NCBI GenBank assembly: GCA_900107575.1
Contig: FNQX01000020.1
Coordinates: 1 to 64,000, forward strand
Direction: 5' to 3'
Length of the DNA stretch: 64,000 nucleotides
DNA from: Lachnospiraceae bacterium NK3A20
Lineage (GTDB): Bacteria; Bacillota; Clostridia; Lachnospirales; Lachnospiraceae
The notes below the pieces were generated by a model, which ran no database searches, was not told where the DNA came from, and saw nothing but the letters and a program-made list of their open reading frames with translations. Shown piece by piece: positions 28,391 to 37,411 of the stretch (its first letter is position 1; the number at the start of each line of letters is the position of its first letter). The position numbers were made by a program, and so were the translations under genes.

Positions 28391-30751
28391 ATGCGAACGA
28401 CAAGATCATGGAATGATGACTGGACCTTTACGAAGGACCCTAAGAACTGGAAAAACAGGCAGGAGGCGCCAGTCACAGTGGCCCTCCCGCACACCTGGAA
28501 CGCCGAGGATGGGCAGGACGGCGGCAACGATTATTACCGTGGCAGCTGCAGATATGAGAAGAGAATCGAGCTGACCAGAGAAGAGAAGGCACAGCTGGAG
28601 CAGGGTGGTCACCTGTATCTGGAGATTCCCGCCGCAGCCATGAGCGCGACGGTTTCCATGGGCGGGAAGGAGCTCTTATCTCACAGAGGAGGCTATTCCC
28701 TTTTCCGTGTGGATCTCTCCGAGGCTATCCGGGAGGGAGCTGACATCGTCCGGATTGATGTCGACAACGATGACAACGACGTTGTCTATCCCCAGAAGGC
28801 GGACTTTACCTTCTACGGCGGTCTTTACCGCGGGGCCAACCTGATCAGTGTGCCGGCACAGCACTTCGAGCTGGAGCAGGACGGTACGCCCGGTATCAAG
28901 GTCACGCCCATCGTGCATGAGGATGGCAGTGCGCATGTGCGTGTAGAAGTCTTCACCGTGGGCGACGCGATGGTTAAGCTTACGCTCTTGGATGGCAGTG
29001 GGCAGATCGTCTGCAGCGACACCGTGAAGGCAGAGATGGGCAGGGCTGCATGCGAATTCACGATTCCGAAGGCACATCTCTGGGATGGCGTGGAGGACCC
29101 TTATCTCTATACAGCAACGGCCGCGTTGTATGCAGCGGGCGCAGAGGCTACCTTGGAACCAAACGATGTAGCAGATCCGGATGCGACCCCGGCACGAAAC
29201 GATGCAACAAATCCGGATGCGACCACCTCACGAAACGTTGCGGCAGATACAGACGCGGCCATTGCACTGGACGAGGTACGTGTCAGGTTCGGCTGTCGGA
29301 GCTTCTCTTTCGATCCGCAGAAGGGATTTTTCCTGAACGGCAGGAGCTATCCTCTCCGCGGGGTGTCCCGTCATCAGGACAGGCAGGGCAAAGGCAACGC
29401 ACTCTCCACAGAAGATCACAAGGAGGACATCGCGCTCATCCGTGAGATCGGCGCCAATACGGTACGCCTGGCACACTATCAGCAGGCGCAGGAATTCTAC
29501 GATCTCTGCGATGAGACCGGTCTCATCGTCTGGGCGGAGATCCCTTACATTTCCATGCACATGACGAACGGGAGGGAGAATACCCTCTCCCAGATGAGAG
29601 AGTTGATCGTACAGAATTACAACCACCCCTCGATCGCGGTCTGGGGACTCTCCAACGAGATCACGGCGGCAACGCCCGTGAACGAAGAGCTCCTTGACAA
29701 TCACAGACAGTTGAATGAGTTGGCACACCGCCTCGATCCGACAAGGAAGACGACGATGGCTGATGTTTTCATGCTGGAAACGGACAGTCCCATCCTCGAG
29801 ATCCCGGATATCAACAGCTACAACCTGTACTTCGGCTGGTATCTGGGAGAAATGAATGAGACGGATGCGTTCTTCGATGAATATCATAGAAAGTACCCGA
29901 ATCGGGTGATCGGCTTCTCGGAATACGGCGCGGACGCCAATCCCCAGTACCATTCGTCTTATCCGGAGAAGGGGGACTACACGGAGGAATACCAGGCGCT
30001 GTACCACGAGCACATGGAGCAGATGATCGAAGACCGGCCCTGGCTCTGGGCGACGCACGTCTGGAACATGTTCGATTTCGCGGCGGACGGCAGAGATGAA
30101 GGTGGTAAACACGGTCAGAACCAGAAGGGACTTGTCACCTTCGACCGCAAATACAAAAAGGATGCCTTTTATCTGTACAAGGCTGCCTGGAACCACACGG
30201 AGCCGTTCGTTCACATCTGCGGCCGCGGCTACGTCAACCGCGCGGAAGCTGTGACCACGGTCAAGGTCTATTCTAATCTTAACCAGGTGAGTCTTTTCTG
30301 TGACGGCAGAGAGATCGGAACGGAACAGGGCAGGAAGATCTTTACTTTCCAGGTTCCGATCACGGGAGAGCACACCATAGAGGCGAGGGCGGAAGGCGTC
30401 AGCGATCGCATCACGATTCACAGAGTGAAGGAGGAAGATCCTTCCTACCGTTTCGTAGCAAAGACACCCGTCGTGAACTGGTTCGATCAGGAGCCGATCG
30501 ATCCGGATTATTACAGCGTGAATGATACGCTCGCCAGCCTTCGGGAGAATCCGGAGTCCGGTGCGATCGTGAATGGGATGATGGCGAAGGCTGCTGCATC
30601 CCGCGGGGACGTAGCAGGGGCTGTCATGGACAATCCCGCCCTGCAGAGAATGCTGGGCCGGCAGAAGCTGATCACCATGCTGCAGCAGGCCGGAGCAGCG
30701 AAGGAACAGGTGCAGTCACTCAACCGTATGCTGCAGCGCATCCATAAATGA
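28391..30751 (+). CDS. Glycoside hydrolase family 2, beta-galactosidase-like
   Basis: Cytoplasmic GH2 enzyme of 786 residues. The sugar-binding domain (ALPHTWNAEDG, FYGGLYRGANL), sandwich domain and TIM barrel carry acid/base Glu423 (WGLSNEI) and nucleophile Glu511 (GFSEYGAD). Residues about 251-290 are an Asp/Ala/Thr-rich insertion coded by three 36-bp tandem repeats. After the catalytic core there is an extra domain and a helical tail of about 70 residues (ending in VQSLNRMLQRIHK). GCAGGAG precedes the ATG. The exact glycoside specificity (galactoside, glucuronide or other) cannot be fixed from sequence. Confidence 0.88.
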   Translation: MRTTRSWNDDWTFTKDPKNWKNRQEAPVTVALPHTWNAEDGQDGGNDYYRGSCRYEKRIELTREEKAQLEQGGHLYLEIPAAAMSATVSMGGKELLSHRGGYSLFRVDLSEAIREGADIVRIDVDNDDNDVVYPQKADFTFYGGLYRGANLISVPAQHFELEQDGTPGIKVTPIVHEDGSAHVRVEVFTVGDAMVKLTLLDGSGQIVCSDTVKAEMGRAACEFTIPKAHLWDGVEDPYLYTATAALYAAGAEATLEPNDVADPDATPARNDATNPDATTSRNVAADTDAAIALDEVRVRFGCRSFSFDPQKGFFLNGRSYPLRGVSRHQDRQGKGNALSTEDHKEDIALIREIGANTVRLAHYQQAQEFYDLCDETGLIVWAEIPYISMHMTNGRENTLSQMRELIVQNYNHPSIAVWGLSNEITAATPVNEELLDNHRQLNELAHRLDPTRKTTMADVFMLETDSPILEIPDINSYNLYFGWYLGEMNETDAFFDEYHRKYPNRVIGFSEYGADANPQYHSSYPEKGDYTEEYQALYHEHMEQMIEDRPWLWATHVWNMFDFAADGRDEGGKHGQNQKGLVTFDRKYKKDAFYLYKAAWNHTEPFVHICGRGYVNRAEAVTTVKVYSNLNQVSLFCDGREIGTEQGRKIFTFQVPITGEHTIEARAEGVSDRITIHRVKEEDPSYRFVAKTPVVNWFDQEPIDPDYYSVNDTLASLRENPESGAIVNGMMAKAAASRGDVAGAVMDNPALQRMLGRQKLITMLQQAGAAKEQVQSLNRMLQRIHK
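29161..29268 (+). repeat. 36-bp tandem repeat inside the GH2 gene
   Basis: Three units begin with AAACGATG/AAACGTTG at 29161, 29197 and 29233. The repeat is in frame and encodes three 12-residue units of the N-D-x-x-x-P-D-A-T type, the last more diverged. It lies in a loop between domains. Confidence 0.8.
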
Positions 30752-30760
30752 ATTAAGGGG

Positions 30761-31978
30761 TCATGACTTTTGGGGGTTCCTCCCTTGTTTCTCCTTCGAC
30801 GGGGAGATCCCGAACCTGTCCCGGTACACCGTATAGAAGCGGCTGCGGCTGCCGAAGGAGAGGTAGTCTGACACCTCTTCCACAGACATGGCAGTGGTGC
30901 GCAGAAGATCTCTTGCGACAGAGAGTTTCTTCTCCAGAATGTAGTCTCTGACGGACTTGCCAACCTCTTTGCGGAACTTGCCGGTGAAATAGTATTCCGC
31001 GTAGCCGGCGCGTTCCGCAAGGTCTGCGGTTCTTATTTTCTCCCGGATGTGGGAACCGATGTAGCTGCAGGCTTCCTGGATCGCGGGAGAGATGCCGGTC
31101 GCCTCGCGATAGTGGCGCACACGGCGCACGTAGTCATCCATCATCTCCTTCGAGAGGCGCGTAAGTTCTCCGGCGGTGTCGGCATGTTCGATTCTGGCGG
31201 CATAATCATCGTTCATCGTGTAAGCCGTGGACGAGTCCAGACCTCCCTCCATGGCAGCGCGGGAGACGAGCGTGAGGAGCACCAGGCTGTTATTCTTGTC
31301 TGCGCGCAGCGGATCGCCTACATCGGCACGGACGCCGCTCGACAACGAGCGGGATCGGTTCAGCGCCATAGCGTAATCCGGATTGCCTTCACGGATCATC
31401 TGCAGGAAGGCCTTCTCGGTCGCATAGACGCCGCGGTGTTCCCGGGTGATCTTATCGAATTCACTCTGCTGTCTGTCCTTCCTGTTCTGGGAGAAGGTCT
31501 GGACAAGATCCATGGTGATACGTTCCCCTGTCACGGCATAGTGCAGCATGATGGCGTACTGAATGAGCACGGAGGAGGGGATGATCGGCAGGCTCTCGAA
31601 GCTCTCTGTCAGCTCCTTGCGGATCTGTACGGAGAGCTGATGCTCGTCCAGTTTGTGGCGGAGGATCAGGCGGGAGGTGCGGCCGGAGAAGGAGGGGCCG
31701 ATCAGGCGACAGGCGCGGAAGGCAGCCCCCACGAATTCGAGGGAACAGATGTAGAAAAGGCCGTACTCATCCTCGAGGATCATGGGATAGAGGAAGCTCT
31801 TCTCTATCTGTTCACGGATGAATTCCTGGAAGCCGTAGACGTCGAGAACGTCAAAGGCAAAATTCCCGCCCGTTTCCGATGAGACAAGGGAGAGGCTCTC
31901 ATCGTACTCCCAGTAGTGGACAGGATAACAGCACTGGATCATGCCGGAACAAAGGCTCACGCGTTCTGAAATTGTCAT
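30761..31978 (-). CDS. AraC-family transcriptional regulator
   Basis: A 405-residue protein with an N-terminal sensing region (about 1-290) and a C-terminal double helix-turn-helix. The latter has IRTADLAERAGYAEYYFTGK followed by MSVEEVSDYLSFGSRSRFYT and the FGISPSK end. AAAAGGAG precedes the ATG. It is convergent with the GH2 gene (stop codons about 10 bases apart) and divergent from GH78, so GH78 and the genes behind it are its likely targets. Confidence 0.9.
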   Translation of the reverse strand: MTISERVSLCSGMIQCCYPVHYWEYDESLSLVSSETGGNFAFDVLDVYGFQEFIREQIEKSFLYPMILEDEYGLFYICSLEFVGAAFRACRLIGPSFSGRTSRLILRHKLDEHQLSVQIRKELTESFESLPIIPSSVLIQYAIMLHYAVTGERITMDLVQTFSQNRKDRQQSEFDKITREHRGVYATEKAFLQMIREGNPDYAMALNRSRSLSSGVRADVGDPLRADKNNSLVLLTLVSRAAMEGGLDSSTAYTMNDDYAARIEHADTAGELTRLSKEMMDDYVRRVRHYREATGISPAIQEACSYIGSHIREKIRTADLAERAGYAEYYFTGKFRKEVGKSVRDYILEKKLSVARDLLRTTAMSVEEVSDYLSFGSRSRFYTVYRDRFGISPSKEKQGRNPQKS

Positions 31979-32136
31979 GGGGTGCTACTCCTTTTCTGGT
32001 AGGACGCTGGATCAGCTGAATTTATAGTACATCAAATCGGGGAACATTTGCATAAATTAAATAACATCAGGAGCGTCGCTGCGCGTTAAGATGGGAACAG
32101 CGATTGGCGCGGAAAGCGCGGCAATGGGTGAGACAA

Positions 32137-34446
32137 ATGAACGGGAATGAACTGAAGCAATATTTCATTACGATAGAGCGGCCGTATCGGGAAGGCTGCG
32201 TGGAAGTCCTGGAACAGAAGATTGCAGCCACCGCTGTGAAGAAGGCAGAGATCCTCATCACAGCGCTCGGGGTCTATGAGGCGGAGATTGATGGCGTGAA
32301 GGCGGGTGACGCCCTCCTCGCACCGGGAGAGACCTACTATCCGAAAAATCTCGCGTATCAGGAGATCGACGTGACACAGCTCTTCCGGGGGAACGCACAG
32401 GAGCACACCCTGCGCGTCTATCTGGGACAGGGCTGGTACTGTGGCCGTTTCACTTTCGAAGCAAAAACACAGATTTACGGCAGCGCACCCGCCGTTTCCT
32501 GGATCCTGAGAACCACCGATGAGAATGGCACAGAGCGCATCTTCACCTCACGCGATGAGGGTGTGTGTGCGGTGCAGTCCCGCTACGCCTACGCAGGGCT
32601 GTACGACGGTGAGATATATTATGCAGAGGGGAGCTGCGTGCCGGAAGGGACGATCACGATCGGTGCGCCTCTGGATAAGAAACCGGCGGCGGGTGCCATC
32701 GGGGAGAGGAATGTCCCGGTACTGCCGGATATTGTGCAGCCAATCCCTTATGAAGGTCAAATCCCGGAAGATCTGACGAAGCTCATCCTCCCTGTCACCA
32801 TGCAGGAAGAAATGCCGGCGCGGGCGATCATCCCGCAGGGTGAGCGTACGATTGTGGACTTTGGGCAGAACTTTGCCGGCATCATTACGATTGATCCCGC
32901 AAAGATGTCCGGCGATCATATCGTGATCCGCCACGGGGAACTGTTGAATCCGGACGGATCGCTCTATACGGGGAACCTCAGGAAGGCAAAGGCGACCCTC
33001 GAATATCATAAAGGTGAAGAGTCTGCTGTTTACCGGCCACGGTTTACCTACATGGGTTTTCGTTATGCCGAGATCAGTGGCTGCGCCTATGAAGAAGGGC
33101 TCATCAGGGCTTTCGTGATCCACAGCAGAATGGAGCGGACCGGGGACTTCACCACGGGAAATGAGAAGGTGAACCGCGTCTATCTGAATCAGCTCTGGAG
33201 TCAGAGATCCAATTACGTGGAAGTGCCGACCGACTGTCCGCAGCGGGATGAGCGCATGGGCTATACCGGCGACGGACAGGCATTCGCGCAGACAGGTGCC
33301 TACAACTACGACACCCGCCTGTTCTGGAAGAAGTTCCTGCAGGACATCCGCTATTCTCAGAGTGACAATACGGAAGGATATGTCGCGCCGGTCATTCCGG
33401 CAGAGGGGCCGGCAGGCATCGGCTTCATCAACATGCTGGGCTGGGGCAACTGCGACACCATCGTGCCTGAGATGTTGTATCGCCAGTTCGGCACGGATGA
33501 GTTCCTCAGGGATCAGTATGAGAGCATGAAGACGTTCACGGACTGCGAGATCCGGCACATGGGCGGTGCCCTGAAGCCCGGAGACCTATGGACCGGTGCG
33601 AACCTTGGCGACTGGCTGAGCCCCGGGAAGGATATCCGCTATATGGCAATGCACAACGGACCGGTCTCCAACGCGTTTGTGGTGAATGATCTGCGGATCA
33701 TGACAGAGACGGCACGTCGCTTCGCGGACACGCAGAGTGAGCGTCGGTATGCGGAACAGCTTGTCAGATCCCGCGCTGCCTACATCCGGACATATATTAA
33801 TAAAGACGGCACAATGCGGGAGGACTATCAGGGAGCATATATCATGGCCCTGCAGATGGTCGTGGACAGGACGGATCCCCTGTGGGCAAGCCTTTATGAG
33901 AAGCTGAAAGAGAGAATAAGAAGAGATGGAATGCAGACGGGCTTCTACTCGACGGCGTACCTTCTGCCGATGCTGGCGGAGAACGGGGACGCAAATCTTT
34001 CGGTCGACCTGTTGCTGAACGAGCGTTATCCCGGCTGGATCTATGAGGTCGATCACGGCGCGACGACGATCTGGGAGAGATGGGACGGCATTCGCGAGGA
34101 CGGAACCGTCAACGAGAGCGACCAGAACGGCAGCAACATGGTCTCATTCAACCACTACGCGTTCGGGAGCGTCGGCTGGTTCATGTACCGCGACATCCTG
34201 GGAATCCAGCCGCTGGAGCCGGGCTTTGCGAAGGTTAGGATCGCGCCGCACATGGATGCGCGGCTGGGCTTTGCAAAGGGAAGCTATCGTAGCGTGCACG
34301 GAGAGATCAGCGTCGAATGGAAGGCGGAGAGGGATCACCTCTTTGTGGTGAAGATTACGACGCCGGTAGAGACAGAAATCGAACTACAGGACGGCACGAG
34401 CCGGAGCGTGAGCGCCGGATCCTATGAGTACGAAGTCAGGGACTGA
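32137..34446 (+). CDS. Glycoside hydrolase family 78, alpha-L-rhamnosidase
   Basis: Inverting alpha-L-rhamnosidase, predicted cytoplasmic. The N-terminal sandwich domains include VDFGQNFAGIITI and YRPRFTYMGFRYAEI. The (alpha/alpha)6 barrel begins near VPTDCPQRDERMGYTGDGQ, the signature with the acidic catalytic residues, and contains DHGATTIWERWDGI and NHYAFGSVGWFMYRDI. The ATG at 32137 (769 residues) is behind GGGTGAG; a TTG at 32104 is the alternative. First gene of a rightward operon with the isomerase, GH43 and GH1. Confidence 0.92.
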   Translation: MNGNELKQYFITIERPYREGCVEVLEQKIAATAVKKAEILITALGVYEAEIDGVKAGDALLAPGETYYPKNLAYQEIDVTQLFRGNAQEHTLRVYLGQGWYCGRFTFEAKTQIYGSAPAVSWILRTTDENGTERIFTSRDEGVCAVQSRYAYAGLYDGEIYYAEGSCVPEGTITIGAPLDKKPAAGAIGERNVPVLPDIVQPIPYEGQIPEDLTKLILPVTMQEEMPARAIIPQGERTIVDFGQNFAGIITIDPAKMSGDHIVIRHGELLNPDGSLYTGNLRKAKATLEYHKGEESAVYRPRFTYMGFRYAEISGCAYEEGLIRAFVIHSRMERTGDFTTGNEKVNRVYLNQLWSQRSNYVEVPTDCPQRDERMGYTGDGQAFAQTGAYNYDTRLFWKKFLQDIRYSQSDNTEGYVAPVIPAEGPAGIGFINMLGWGNCDTIVPEMLYRQFGTDEFLRDQYESMKTFTDCEIRHMGGALKPGDLWTGANLGDWLSPGKDIRYMAMHNGPVSNAFVVNDLRIMTETARRFADTQSERRYAEQLVRSRAAYIRTYINKDGTMREDYQGAYIMALQMVVDRTDPLWASLYEKLKERIRRDGMQTGFYSTAYLLPMLAENGDANLSVDLLLNERYPGWIYEVDHGATTIWERWDGIREDGTVNESDQNGSNMVSFNHYAFGSVGWFMYRDILGIQPLEPGFAKVRIAPHMDARLGFAKGSYRSVHGEISVEWKAERDHLFVVKITTPVETEIELQDGTSRSVSAGSYEYEVRD

Positions 34447-34513
34447 GGCAGAGGATTCTCACAGGAGATATCTGCTCCGGGCGGGTTAGGGTAATTATTC
34501 AGTTGGAGAGAGA

Positions 34514-35383
34514 ATGAGAGCAGTACAACAGATCATGCTGGGCACAATGACAGGGAATGAGGCTGCCGCAAGGCAGACGCTCACCGCGATCCGGGCAGCA
34601 GGCTATGAGGGAATTGAGCTGAATGGATTCATGATCCGCAGGTCTTCGTTCCTTGTCCGCGCGCTGACGAGGATGGCAGGGATGCCGACAGGCAGGGGCG
34701 GGAAGCTGGACTGGCACAGCCTCCTTCAGGAGGCAGACCTTCGGGTCCCCGCAATTCACGAGGACCTCGGCACGATCAGCCGTGACCCGAATGCGGTGAC
34801 AGAGGAAGCGAAGAGCTTTAGTACGGGATATGTAGTCATCACCGGGATGTACCGCTTCGACTACTCGGATGAGGCGGCGCTGCAAAATCTCTGCAAAGAT
34901 CTGAACCATTATGGGAAGATACTGGCAGGAGAGGGGATCGGGCTGCTCTATCACAATCACAACGCTGAGTTCCGTAAGGTGCGGTACAGAGATGCCGGCG
35001 AAGAATCGCAGGTAACAGCCTACGATTACATTCTGCAGCACACGGATCCTGCTGTAGTGAACTTCGAGCTCGACACCTACTGGCCGACGGAGGCGGGCGT
35101 CAATGCGCTCGCCCTGATGGAGAAGGTGGGCAGGAGGATGAAGCTCTGGCATATCAATGACAGAGGCACAAGGATTACGGGACCTTCGATGACGCCGATT
35201 GTGCAATCCGACGCGATGGAGCTGGGATATGGTAACATGGATTTGGAGAGCCTGTCTGCGAGAGCAAAGGAGCTGTCGGTCTCTTCCGTCATCCTGGAGA
35301 CACACCGGAATTTCGTGGACCATTCTCCCATCCGCTCGATTGAGAAGAGCGCGGCTTTTATGAACACACATTTTGAGAGGTAA
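34514..35383 (+). CDS. Sugar phosphate isomerase/epimerase family protein
   Basis: A 289-residue xylose-isomerase-like TIM barrel. It shows LGTMTGNEAAARQTLTAIRA, GYEGIELNGF, the metal-ligand segments HNHNAEF and NFELDTYWP, LWHINDRG, and a late glutamate in SSVILETHRN. The family includes isomerases, epimerases and inositol-pathway enzymes; the substrate here is not known. It sits between GH78 and GH43 in one operon. TTGGAGAG precedes the ATG. Confidence 0.85.
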   Translation: MRAVQQIMLGTMTGNEAAARQTLTAIRAAGYEGIELNGFMIRRSSFLVRALTRMAGMPTGRGGKLDWHSLLQEADLRVPAIHEDLGTISRDPNAVTEEAKSFSTGYVVITGMYRFDYSDEAALQNLCKDLNHYGKILAGEGIGLLYHNHNAEFRKVRYRDAGEESQVTAYDYILQHTDPAVVNFELDTYWPTEAGVNALALMEKVGRRMKLWHINDRGTRITGPSMTPIVQSDAMELGYGNMDLESLSARAKELSVSSVILETHRNFVDHSPIRSIEKSAAFMNTHFER

Positions 35384-35389
35384 TAGACC

Positions 35390-37411
35390 ATGGCAAAGAA
35401 GCAATATTACTGCAATCCGATCAATGTCAATTACCGCTATCAGTTCAATCGTGATCCGAGAAGCGGCGGACAGCTGCAGATCTGCCGGGAGGCGGCGGAC
35501 CCTTCGATGATCCTGTTCCGGGGGCGCTACTATATCTTCGCGTCTATGCAGCTCTCTGTCTGGGTGTCGGACGACCTTGTATCCTGGGAAACGCACCCGC
35601 TCCCCGAAGAGCTCCCGCTGTACGATTACGCGCCGGATGTGCGGGTGGTGGGAGACTATGTCTATTTCTGCGCCTCCTCCAATGAGCGCAACTGTGACTT
35701 TTGGCGGACGAAGGATATCCTGAACGGCCCATACGAAAAGGTGGAGGGGAGCTTCCCTTTCTGGGATCCCAACCTGTTCGCGGATGACGACGGGAGACTC
35801 TATTTCTACTGGGGCTGCTCCAACGCGGCGCCGATCTATGGCGTGGAGCTGGACCCGGAGACAATGAAGCCTCTGGGGGAGCGAAGAGAGCTCATCTTCG
35901 GCGATCCGTATACCAAAGGCTATGAGCGGATTGGCCACGATAATGCGATCTTCCCTGCATCGGAAGAAGAGATAGAGGGTAAATATCAGGCCTTCCTCAA
36001 GACGCAGGCGCCCCGCATGGCCGCGATGCAACAGGGGGAGTCAGAACCTGATGCCGCGGAGAAATTCGCGCAGCTGCAGGAGAAATTCCGTCCACAGATC
36101 CGGGGCATGTTCTCCAACAAGCCGTATATCGAGGGAGCCTGGATGACGAAACATAACGGCAGGTACTATCTTCAGTATGCCTGCCCCGGTACGCAGTACA
36201 ATACCTACGCGGACGCCGTCTACGTTGGCGATTCGCCTCTTGGCCCGTTCGTCCTCGCAGAGAACAATCCGTTCTCCTATAAACCGGGCGGCTTCATTCC
36301 GGGAGCCGGACACGGTTCCACTATGCAGGATAAGGCGGGGAACTGGTGGCATACCGCGACCATGCGGATCAGCAACAACCATGACTTCGAACGTCGTGTC
36401 GGGATCTTCCCCGCGGGATTTGATGCGGATGGAGAGCTGTACTGCGACCAGCGCTACGCGGACTGGCCGATTGCCGTGCTGGATACGGCAGGTGGCTCCG
36501 GTGATCCGTCTGAGGCAGGGATCAGGGAACCGGACTGGATGCTGCTCTCTCAGGGAAAGAGGATGCGTGCCTCCTCAGAGGCTGCAGGACATCCTGCCGC
36601 GCTGGCTGCGGAGGAGAATGTGAAGACCTTCTGGAAACCGGTTACTGCGGACAGGTCGGAATATCTTCTGCTGGATCTGGGGAGTGAGATGCGTGTCAAC
36701 GCGGTTCAGATCAACTTCGCGGATGACAAGATCGACATCTCAAGTCCCGGCAGGATTCAGGGCAGCATGACGCAGGCACGCTACATTGATGGAGAGGATC
36801 ACAGGACGCAGTGGCTCCTTGAGGGCAGCTGCGACGGCAGCACCTTTACCGTGATTGAGGATAAGACGGACGCGGCCACAGATCTGCCACACGATCTTGT
36901 CATCGTGGACGATGGGGAAGGCGCAAAGCTTAGATATCTTCGGCTCTCGCAAATGAGAGTTCCGTACGATCAGATCCCCTGCATTTCCGGCCTTCGCGTT
37001 TTCGGACACGGGAATGGAACAGCGCCTGCAGCGGCCAGATTCCAGGCAACCCGCGTCGGAGAGATCGACATGGATGTGACGATCGCTGCCGCAGGCAGCG
37101 GTACAGAAGAGCAGCACGCCGGGGTAACATCTTCCGGGGATGATCGTGCATCCCATGGACAGGCAAGCCCTGCCCTGGGGTACAACATTCTCTTCGGCTC
37201 GGCGCCCGACAAGCTGTATCACAGCTATATGGTATTCGCACCGACAGCGCACGACGGTGCGCTGGTGAAGGAGACCAGGGCAGATGCAGCTGCCGCAAAC
37301 GGCAGCATTACACAGAGAATCGGAGCGCTGATCAAAGGGCGGGAGTATTACGTCCGCGTCGACGCATTCAATGAGAACGGCATTACGCCGGGAGAGGCAG
37401 TGAAGCTATGA
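35390..37411 (+). CDS. Glycoside hydrolase family 43 with C-terminal accessory domains
   Basis: A 673-residue protein. The five-bladed propeller (about 1-350) shows the three GH43 acids: Asp in ADPSMI, Asp in FWDPNLFADDDG and Glu in YIEGAWMTK. A discoidin-like domain follows (about 400-545: FWKPVTADRSEYLLLDLG, LRYLRLSQMRV) and then a fibronectin-III-like end (YYVRVDAFNENG), interrupted near residues 565-600 by a low-complexity stretch. No signal peptide. Beta-xylosidase or arabinofuranosidase activity is likely. The stop overlaps the GH1 start. Confidence 0.87.
   Translation: MAKKQYYCNPINVNYRYQFNRDPRSGGQLQICREAADPSMILFRGRYYIFASMQLSVWVSDDLVSWETHPLPEELPLYDYAPDVRVVGDYVYFCASSNERNCDFWRTKDILNGPYEKVEGSFPFWDPNLFADDDGRLYFYWGCSNAAPIYGVELDPETMKPLGERRELIFGDPYTKGYERIGHDNAIFPASEEEIEGKYQAFLKTQAPRMAAMQQGESEPDAAEKFAQLQEKFRPQIRGMFSNKPYIEGAWMTKHNGRYYLQYACPGTQYNTYADAVYVGDSPLGPFVLAENNPFSYKPGGFIPGAGHGSTMQDKAGNWWHTATMRISNNHDFERRVGIFPAGFDADGELYCDQRYADWPIAVLDTAGGSGDPSEAGIREPDWMLLSQGKRMRASSEAAGHPAALAAEENVKTFWKPVTADRSEYLLLDLGSEMRVNAVQINFADDKIDISSPGRIQGSMTQARYIDGEDHRTQWLLEGSCDGSTFTVIEDKTDAATDLPHDLVIVDDGEGAKLRYLRLSQMRVPYDQIPCISGLRVFGHGNGTAPAAARFQATRVGEIDMDVTIAAAGSGTEEQHAGVTSSGDDRASHGQASPALGYNILFGSAPDKLYHSYMVFAPTAHDGALVKETRADAAAANGSITQRIGALIKGREYYVRVDAFNENGITPGEAVKL

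Noticed and set aside
34499-36031. Minus-strand open frame of 510 codons opposite the isomerase and GH43 genes
   Set aside because: It is a shadow of two real genes in a GC-rich region; composition is unlike a protein.
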